Shown: positions 56,280 through 64,000 of the stretch, piece after piece
Position numbering within the stretch: position 1 is the stretch's first letter
Layout of the letters: each line of letters begins with the position of its first letter
Assembly: GCA_944548615.1 (NCBI GenBank)
Contig: OX155955.1
Coordinates: 3,703,643 to 3,767,642 of the forward strand
Length of the DNA stretch: 64,000 bases
Direction: 5' to 3'
Origin: Micropterix aruncella
Taxonomy: Eukaryota; Arthropoda; Insecta; Lepidoptera; Micropterigidae
Notes under the pieces: model-generated
The model's input: only the letters and a program-made list of their open reading frames with translations
What the model was told of the DNA's origin: nothing
Database searches by the model: none
Translations under genes and position numbers: made by a program

Positions 56280-56732
56280 ACTTCCTATCCAATGGTATTC
56301 TGGGCACGTATACTCGTACCAATCTGAATTCTTACGAAAGTCAGCCGGGGGTAGTGGGTGGTATTCTGCCCCCGCTCAATAGATAGGCGTATGCTGGATG
56401 GGTCGACAAAGCGGTCATCAATCTAGCATAGAATCGTTCATAGATCGGCGTTCGATGCTGCCGCACCTGTGGCGGACGTGCCGGCACACCCCTTTCACCC
56501 TACCCTCACCATTTTACTTCACGATCCCGGGCCCTTTGTAGCCGCATCGCCCTTAATGTAATGCCCGAATTAAATCCGTGTTAGACGTCATCTGCTCCCT
56601 TTAATTTCCTAAAGGTAGGGATGAGGGGGCGAGGGAGGGGAGAAGTAGAGTAGGGAATCTTTGAGGTTGGATTGTTTGGAATGGCTTTTGAGGTGGTGCT
56701 GAATCAATGAATTGATTTAATATTTATGTCAG
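56280..56732 (+). repeat. 420-bp duplicated segment, copy 2
   Basis: Same order of blocks as 53335-53757 with about 12-15% differences by eye and small indels. Extra 50 bp (TTTGAGGTTGGATTGTTTGG...) near the right end. Confidence 0.9.
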
Positions 56733-57414
56733 TGGCTTGTAAATGACAAAATATAGAAATAACATTTCAGGGTGTTGCAAACCGCTCTGGGGCTCTTATT
56801 AATTATGCGGTAGTTATTAATAGGCAGATCAAAGCGCAATCTTCGTATCCGTAATCGCACTGCGAGGATCGAGGATGTTAATCCAATGGAGGTGCGAAGG
56901 TGTGGAACAGGGGCCGATCGACATGCGACATGCGACAGATCTTGGTTATATCTATCCGTTCATCATCCATCAGTGCAAATCCCGTTATTTCTCTCGGATG
57001 GGTGTTATATGATGCTCAAAACTCGAGGCAACCGAGCGACTTATCATGCGTGTCGACCCTCTCATTCGTCGACGTGGCTAGTGACCACATGCGGCCCGCG
57101 CTACAATTCATCTACTAGCTAGACGGATTGCCTTATCCTTTCTCTGCCCACGTCGTTAGCTAAATGAGTTGTTTCTGTTTTATCAGAGAAAAATGGCATA
57201 CCATTTATTTTTGTACTATATGTAACAGTTGATAAAGTCAAATCAGTTGTCAACCCAAAACAAATAATAATAATACTAATAATAATTTATCGAGAAATGT
57301 GTCTATATAAGTTAAAAAACGAATTGACCGCGTCGTCGCCGAAACGTCGGGTGTTACAAACTTCATGTGGGGTAGTAAAATCGAGCGTTAACAAAAAGCG
57401 TTATCCTACTATAA
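56733..57414. other. No recognised gene
   Basis: Two overlapping frames (56886-57122 and 56900-57118) lack motifs. GCCGAAACGTCGGGTG at 57342 resembles the arm of hammerhead-bearing elements but has no CTGATGA partner nearby. Confidence 0.45.
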
Positions 57415-58100
57415 TCCTACTAATATTATAAACGCGAAAGTTTGTATGTATGTATGGATGTTTGTTACTCTTTCACGCAAAAACTACTAAATGGATTTTG
57501 ATGAAACTTTACAATAATATAGCTTACACATCAGAATAACACATCGGCTATAATTTATGAAGATATATGGTTTTCTATCATCATTATCGCAATTTTCCAT
57601 CACCACGCGGCTGAAACCGCTGGGCGCAGCTAGTAATATTATAAACGCGAAAGTTTGTATGTATGTATGGATGTTTGTTACTCTTTCACGCAAAAACTAC
57701 TGAATGGATTTTGATGAAACTTTACAATAATATAGCTTACACATCAGAATAACACATAGGCTATAATTTATAAAGATATAGCGTGAATTATCTAAAATAT
57801 AACGATAACTGTCAAGTAAGTAGGAAAAAAATCTAAGAAATTGACATTCGAAATTTAAATTCTATCCTACTATCCTACTAATCCTACTAATATTATAAAC
57901 GCGAAAGTTTGTATGTATGTATGGATGTTTGTTACTCTTTCACGCAAAAACTACTGAATGGATTTTGATGAAACTTTACAATAATATAGCTTACACATCA
58001 GAAAAACACATAGGCTATAATTTATAAAGATATATGGTTTTCTATCATTATTATCACAATTTTCCATCACCACGCGGGTGAAACCGCTGGGCGCAGCTAG
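57415..58100 (+). mobile_element. Tandem array of non-autonomous Helitrons (three copies)
   Basis: Copy 1 (57415-57633) and copy 3 (57882-58100) are each 219 bp, start TCCTACTAATATTATAAACG and end in CTAG. The end is preceded by a stem-loop (GCGG-CTGAAA-CCGC, GCGG-GTGAAA-CCGC) 9-10 nt before CTAG. Both lie between A and T, the Helitron target. Copy 2 (57634-57790) abuts copy 1 and is truncated at its 3' end. Each has (GTAT)n near the 5' end. No Rep/helicase; moved in trans. Common lepidopteran family. Confidence 0.9.
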
Positions 58101-58187
58101 TGTTTTTATAAATGAATTAATGTTAGCGCCATTTAAGGAGAATATTTCGAAATGAAATACCTTTTCATAGCATAGTAATAGTAATAC

Positions 58188-58420
58188 TTACCCGACAATA
58201 GAAGGCAGCACATGTATTATTCTGTTATCGCCATCTAAGAAGATAATTTCAAAATTAAATAAATTTTCGTAACATAGTATGCTGAGTATTGCTCTCTCCA
58301 TCGCCCTTTGGCATATTCTGACGCGGTTGGCACTGCTCTGCATTAGGGGCACTGTTTCAAGGCCGTACATTTCATAAACTTTCCGCTTTAGGTTGAAATT
58401 ATCATAAAACACATCCACTG
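58188..58420 (-). pseudogene. LINE reverse transcriptase fragment
   Basis: Minus frame with YEMYGLETVPLMQSSANRVR then ICQRAMERAILSI, matching the 'YG.ETW.LT.....L...QRAMERAMLG(V/I)' block after the RT fingers of an RTE/CR1-related LINE. The catalytic part is absent and the W of ETW is lost. Confidence 0.75.
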
Positions 58421-59980
58421 CTTACATTGTAGGAGTAAACGCGCCTGAAAGTTTTCAAAATCAGTTTAAAGCCTTAATGTCCAAGGTAATTAGCAACTTT
58501 ATTAAGTCCAAATTAAAATTGGTTCCTTATCGAGGGATTCGCTTAAAAACTTTTTTAATTATAGTTCATATTTTTCAAATAAAAAATCATAAAATTAAAA
58601 TTCTTCAGATATGGTCGTTCCCAGGTATCCTATCGGAGCTGACACGCACATTTTTGAAAATTTCATTCTATTTTTATAAATTATTAAGCTTATTGTCTAG
58701 CGTTTCTTGAAGGACTAAAGCATTGTATATGTGTATTTATTGTTAATCTAATTTCGTAACATCGTAATTCTATATTTAATGATTATTAGCAATGACTTAT
58801 TAATTTGTCATTCCCCTTAATTTTATTTATTTTATTTTATTTTTATTTTTCGGAAAACTTACAGCGTTTTATACTTAATTCTAACACATATTATACAAAT
58901 CTAAGGCTAATTAAAAGTTTTCACAATTAAACTAAATCTATTGTTACAGCGCAATGAGCTATGAAAAAAATGCAGATTTAAGTAAGGGGAAAAGGATAGG
59001 GAAGCCAAATTATGAGTTATGTAGATGTATTTAATATATAGGATGTTATATAACATACATACATATATACATACATACACGTGCATAAATAATAAATTAA
59101 TATAAATAATACGATAAGGTAACAATAAAATGTAAAAGTATAGTTAATATAAATATATATAATCATCACAATGTATTTATAAAGTTAATAAACATATGAA
59201 CTTTTATAGAAAATATTATACTGGCTAGAAAGCATTGTTATAGTGTAGCAACCATTACCACAGCCAAAGTACCTAGCGGACGAAGAAATACCGATCAAAC
59301 CCGAAGGCTGTTTATCGTATTTCTAATTTCTTCGAAGCAAGTATTTGAAGATAAATTAAAAATATCCAAACATTGAAAGTTTAGGTTATATGAATGTGAT
59401 ATTCGAAATGTTTCCTAATAATTACTTATAGAGATAAATTTCAACTAAGCTGCTGTGCAATGGGTCTAATAATATAGGAGGGTCACCCACCATCCTAATT
59501 AGGGTAAATTTGCGCGAATATTAAATGGGTCATAAATGGAAAATGAATGACCCTACGATAGGGTAGGGCCAATGAGATGGCCCAAGCCAGCAGAGCGGCT
59601 GTTATCTTTATAAATTAGGCAAGCAGCGCGACGCTTTGCGGTCGGCAGCCCGCCGTCTGCTCTATCGTACCTTGCCATTACCCCAAAAGTCTGAATATCA
59701 AATTTTAATTAATATTTAATTGAGAAATTACCATGGGGTCATTGGGGAGCGCCAATATATACACGATTTTAACTTTGCCTTTTTTTCTGAGTATTTAAAC
59801 ATACGAGTTCGATTATTTGTAAATCGTACATACAGATGGCGCTGCCGGTGTTTTAGAGTGCGCTGTTCTTTTTGTTTTTGTTACTAAATACACATGAAAT
59901 ATGTGATTTTAATAAATTAGTAATACGACAGCAATAGTGTTTTTCCTTCAACGCATTTGCAGAGACACTGAGATTAAAGA
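58421..59980. other. No recognised gene
   Basis: AT-rich. TTTTATTTATTTTATTTTAT at 58820-58850 looks like a reverse-strand LINE tail. 59060-59090 is (ACAT)n. Confidence 0.45.
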
Positions 59981-59982
59981 CT

Positions 59983-61273
59983 AATTTACATTGAGTCAAT
60001 TAGTCTAGGGATGGATTTCAAAGAAATACATCGATGTTAGCATCGATACCAGCATCGTAGCGAGAACAACGATTATCGAAAAATATCGTTTTCAAAACAT
60101 CGATATTTAGATCGTATAAACATCGATATTTCTTTTAAAAAACATTGTTCGTTAGACTCATTTTGCTGACAATCTCTATGAGTTTTTTTTTGATATAACC
60201 AATAATAGAGATGAACACAGTAATATATAATATATAATTAAACAGACGTTAAAATAAAATAATAATATAAGTAACTCAATGGGAATTAACAATAGGAAAC
60301 GGCTATGTTTAATCAATTAATTTCCGAAATTCGTCGTTTAAGCGTCGCACTTTTTGTTGGTCAATTTTGTATAAAAATACTGACAATATCGTTTTTTTTA
60401 TGAATTATCTCTCATTGCCTAATAATTCTTATTGTTACACATGTAATATATAATATAATATATATGGAGACCAGCCGAAATTGCTACATGCACATCTGTC
60501 AACCACTGCAACACGCCGCTCGGCCTTGTGTTGTACGTGGTTGAACGTGTTAACTAAAGTGTTGAAAATATCAACTTCCATAAAATATTATTTCTCATAT
60601 ATGGAGCAAAAGAAAATATAATGTATAGATGAGAAATATCGACGGAGGAACATCGATGGTGCCAAAATATCGATAAGGAACCATCGATGTAAAAAACCTC
60701 GAATATCGATCTCTAACCCTCGATGTTTTCGATATATCGGACATCGATTTCCATCCCTATCAATTACTGATTTCAAACTCAAAACAAGTCGGCGCTAACC
60801 CGGCACTGTCATCGTGTAAATTGATTTCAAGTCAGTATAGCGCTGTCACGACAGTGTTGACTTTAAGACCCCATCCCCCACCACACATGCCAGTCGCTAG
60901 CACTGCGCTGTAGGGAGACGCCGCGTCGTGTGAAAAAAATACTAGGGAAAATGACGCATTTTCTCGACTGACTTCAATAACTTGCGTACAGCCTGAAGGA
61001 ATACCTGCAAGTGACTAACTGCATGTAAACTGTATGTCAGTTCTCGGCGCTAGCACTGACGACTAAAACGTACTCAATGTAAATGTATACTAATTGCAGA
61101 TTTACACTGAGTCAGTTACAGGCGTCAGTGATGGCGCCGAGAACTAAATTTAAAATATATAGCGGTGACAGCGCTGTACTGATTTAAAATCAATTTAAAC
61201 GATGGCAGTATCCGGCCAACGCCGACTTTTTTTGAATTTGAAGTCAGTAGCTGACTCAATGTCAGATTTACTT
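59983..61273. mobile_element. Foldback element interrupted by a hAT-like insertion
   Basis: With 60006-60759 removed, TTTACATTGAGTCAATTA + CTGATTTCAAACTCAAAACA + AGTCGGCGCTAAC ... TAGCGCTGTCAC is complementary to 61165-61268. Nested inside is a second inverted pair AGTTCTCGGCGCTAGCACTG (61037) and CAGTGATGGCGCCGAGAACT (61126). No ORF. Confidence 0.75.
60006..60759. mobile_element. hAT-like non-autonomous element inserted in the foldback
   Basis: Ends TAGGGATGGATTTC and GATTTCCATCCCTA; subterminal regions are full of ATCGAT / CATCGATG. Flanks TCAATTAG (59996-60003, two bases away) and TCAATTAC (60760-60767) look like an 8-bp target duplication. 754 bp, no transposase. Confidence 0.7.
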
Positions 61274-62867
61274 CTTTTTCATTTAGATTTCTTCACATTG
61301 CAATAAATCTACCGATTATCACAATAACAAAATGCTGCACGTTTCTAAAACTTGTGGGTAGACATTATATGCAGGATCTAAAATCCATCTTGCACGTAAG
61401 TTTGTGTGTAAGGTACAGTAATGGAAAACACAAGTGAATCACCAGACACGCCCGTATACGTAACCAATCATAACCCGGTGACTATGTTTTTTTTTCAATT
61501 GATCAGGAAACATACAGCTGTTTCAATAAATTAAATACAAATGTATTAAATGTCAAGGACAAGGCTAATTAAAAGCGTCCATTAAAACATTTTATTTTAT
61601 TTTATAAATAAACACTAAGGAGGAGGGGTGAGGAAAGGGAGCAGTCATAATAAGTAAAAGAAATGTGTATACACGCTTTATAATATAGTTATATATACAT
61701 ATATAATGTAGTTTATTTTTATAACTATGATTATTTTCACCTCCTCTTATTTTTATTAATTATTAAGGATTTTCATTTGGTATTTTGAATTTTTCAGGTC
61801 TCTACTGTCATTTTTTATTATTTTTCAGTTTTGCCTGCGTATAATAAAAATGACACGTAGCCATTAAAATTTCTTTTTCATTAACTTAACAAAAAAGAAA
61901 AAATGTTTTTTTTAACGTATTTACATGTATTTTTCTCTACGTATTTAACGACCCTATGTTTATGGAATATCCGCCCAAGCACAAGCTTTGATTAATTGGG
62001 CGACATATGACAGAGGGTATAATTTATCAATTAGGTTTAATTTCTTGTTGTGGTTTAGTTAAATGGTATTTTATTTGATGTCTCCTAATTGTATTTTTGT
62101 AACATTTTTGTGGAAATTGCTCAAATAAATAAAAAAATAAAATACATCAATACATGTTATTTAAATATATTCATGAATACATATCATTTACATTATATTC
62201 CAATTACAAAGACATTTCAACACCGTAATTAATCATTGCTTTCTAGAGAGCGATATATGACGTGTTAAATACGTCAATATCGCCGTACTAAGTATCACAA
62301 ATTTCACCTACCCTATAATTGTAACAGTTTAGTGAATAATTTGTGATAACGTGCGAAAGGTGGAAGTCGCGATTATACACGGACAGATACTATTCTAAGC
62401 AGATCAGAACAATCGATGCAACCCAATCCTCTCCGAATAGGTTGCTACTCCGATGAAAAAGGACCTTATTGCTGCCATCTTAGTTTTCCATTTGATAACT
62501 AAACAAACTACTCTCAAATTCGAGGAAAACGTAAAATAAATTCATGGTATTATCAAAAAAAAAAATAAAACCAACCATAAATGAGTCCTGTTAGAAGAAA
62601 ATTCTGAAGCGTAACCTTTTGTAAAATCACTCCGAACGAAGCGTCTCAGATTTCTCTTAAATTAAAAAGTAAACGTTTTCATTACGCAAATATAATTGAA
62701 GGCTTAAATATCGGACTTTAAAATAATCCTCCTGGAAAATTAGCCCGTGAAATAAAATAAAAAAGGCAATGTCCCGCGAGGGTGCCGCTGAAGAGGCGGA
62801 AGGGTTGAACAGAAGAGTCAAGTGAGCGGCGCTCGGTGGAGTCGCTTTCCCTTTGTTTTTCAGCGAC
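61274..62867. other. No recognised gene
   Basis: AT-rich, with a LINE-like tail CAAATAAATAAAAAAATAAA at 62122-62142 following a T-rich 3' region. Confidence 0.5.
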
Positions 62868-62945
62868 TGGGGTAAGTGAATGGGTCGAGTGAGGTGGGGA
62901 TGGTGGGAGGGGAGGAGAACAGGTGGGGGTAAGTACACGGGGTAG
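62868..62945 (+). repeat. Short G-rich tract
   Basis: GTGGGGATGGTGGGAGGGGA followed by GGAGAACAGGTGGGGGT. Lacks the GTCTGCTT terminus. Two overlapping minus frames (62657-62938, 62718-63158) cross it and are not supported. Confidence 0.5.
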
Positions 62946-63380
62946 GCGTACCGTGTGATATTTAAAAAAAAAATATTTAGACAATATTATTTTACTATTT
63001 CCTGCACGATTCTTAAAAAAACTACAGGGAAACCCTATTATAATTTTGCAGTCTAACGCCGCTTTTATGCTTTCGACAAACTTTGTCTTATGATACAATT
63101 TATTTTGTTCAGAAAATACAAAGGCAGAATATTTATCCAAATACATAATAATTAGCATATTATACGTTATATATTTTGGTTAATACATATATTTGTAATA
63201 ATAAAATTAATACGTTAATTATATGTGTGCAACTGGAACGATTAAAATAAAAGAGAATTTACTCGTAAGAGCATCTGTTAAAATTGGTTAACGGTGCGTG
63301 TTGAATTATCTTTGTTTGTATATGTGAGCATTACTCGTACTGTGTATTTAGACGTTTTTTAACTCAAAGTATAAACGATA
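62946..63380. other. No recognised gene
   Basis: AT-rich, featureless. Confidence 0.5.
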
Positions 63381-63394
63381 CTTGGATAAGGATG

Positions 63395-63765
63395 GGTATG
63401 TTTCCGTTCCTTTATTCCGCCATAACTTCTAAACGCTTGAAGCAATATAAAAGTGTGTGATATTGTTAGAATCGTTATGTCATCCCGAGTGTCGTAGAGA
63501 TGACATGGCGATTCTAACAATATCACCTTGACAGTCTAAATATCAAGTATCTAGTTGTCTAAATGTCGAAATGTCAATGAATCAATATAAATATATCGTA
63601 TTTAGTGTCAAATGAAAGTTTTAATTGACTACCTACCGGAAATATACATGTATCTATATGAATAAATACATAAACTAAAAATATTTCATAAACAGCGGTA
63701 ATAAAAATAATTATAAATACAGTACTTCACTCGGTAATTCGTGTTTTTCTTATTGTTTAGTAAAT
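63395..63765 (+). repeat. Dispersed repeat family B, copy 2
   Basis: Aligns with 55900-56225: CATAACTTCTAAACGCTTGA, TCTAAATGTC, GGAAATATACATGTATCTAT, CAGTACTTCA. Contains the long hairpin at 63457-63526. Confidence 0.8.
63457..63526 (+). repeat. 70-nt hairpin with fully paired 28-bp stem
   Basis: GTGATATTGTTAGAATCGTT + ATGTCATC pairs with GATGACATGGCGATTCTAAC + AATATCAC; the only two non-Watson-Crick positions are U-G wobbles on the plus strand. The 14-nt loop is CCGAGTGTCGTAGA. It looks like a small-RNA precursor, but lies in a repeat. Confidence 0.6.
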
Positions 63766-64000
63766 ATTATTAGATAACAGTATTGCCCAATTTACATAAG
63801 TCATTCGCGATGAAAAGACAGTTCTCTATCGATTTGACCTTCCGATAAATTAAGAATCATTCGATAAAATCCGATTCTATTGTTCTAATGTTATTTTAAA
63901 AAAAACTTTAAGATAAGTTTCAGTCAATAAATTAAACATTATGTATTCTCTTAGGTACTTTTACCGTTGAGCAGACATTATTTTACAGGAAAAATTACGT
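63766..64000. other. No feature seen at the right edge
   Basis: AT-rich sequence without motif. Confidence 0.5.

Noticed and set aside
57330..57362. Possible second hammerhead (GCCGAAACGTCGGG)
   Set aside because: No CUGAUGA core or pairing stems within reach on either strand.
57415..58100. CRISPR-like direct repeats
   Set aside because: Repeats are 219 bp with Helitron ends and the sequence is clearly eukaryotic.

Overview
This 64 kb window looks like eukaryotic, insect and most probably lepidopteran (moth/butterfly) DNA: AT-rich, gene-poor and packed with transposable elements. The lepidopteran reading rests on the element mix: several non-LTR retrotransposons with ATC or (AAAT)n tails, a Penelope-like element, Helitrons beginning TCCTACTAATATTATAAA, a short piece of the 'AACCGACTTCAAAAAAAGGAGG' repeat, TTAA and hAT MITEs, and an LTR-element primer site matching insect tRNA-Lys(CTT). 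No host protein-coding gene, rRNA or tRNA gene could be supported. Family and organism assignments come from recalled motifs, not from a search.

Layout. 1-6.7 kb: a decayed Tc1-like transposase running off the left edge, three broken LINE reverse transcriptases and tandem/dispersed repeats. 8.6-11.5 kb: an almost intact R2-like LINE (reverse transcriptase, zinc knuckle, restriction-like endonuclease) on the minus strand, whose 3' end carries a hammerhead-ribozyme-like fold. 11.8-12.1 kb: a pure (TA)n tract. 12.5-13.8 kb: a Penelope-like element (RT plus GIY-YIG) cut by a 200-N assembly gap.

14.6-37.25 kb: one compound, nested LTR-retrotransposon structure. A large, non-coding, gypsy-derived element (E1, minus strand) is present as LTR-internal-LTR-internal-LTR. 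The two internal copies are each 5778 bp, the last two LTRs are each 1883 bp, the first LTR lacks 977 bp, and the whole is flanked by a 4-bp AGTA duplication. A second, related element (E2, 6.4 kb) sits inside the second internal copy with its own ATAG target duplication; the first copy keeps the empty site. Both elements retain only the tail of the integrase, a tRNA-Lys-type primer site and long non-coding DNA, so they look like non-autonomous (LARD-like) derivatives moved in trans.

37.3-64 kb: AT-rich DNA with palindromic MITEs and foldback elements (a near-perfect 433-bp palindrome at 40.7 kb, foldbacks at 54.8 and 60.0 kb, a hAT MITE at 52.3 kb), a three-copy Helitron array at 57.4 kb, G-rich tracts ending in a shared GTCTGCTTGCCGG motif, and scattered RT relics.

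The most noteworthy items are the hammerhead-like fold at the end of the R2-like LINE and the paired non-autonomous gypsy derivatives in a tandem nested array. The near-identity of the duplicated blocks and the nearby N gap mean that assembly error must be excluded before the array is taken at face value.
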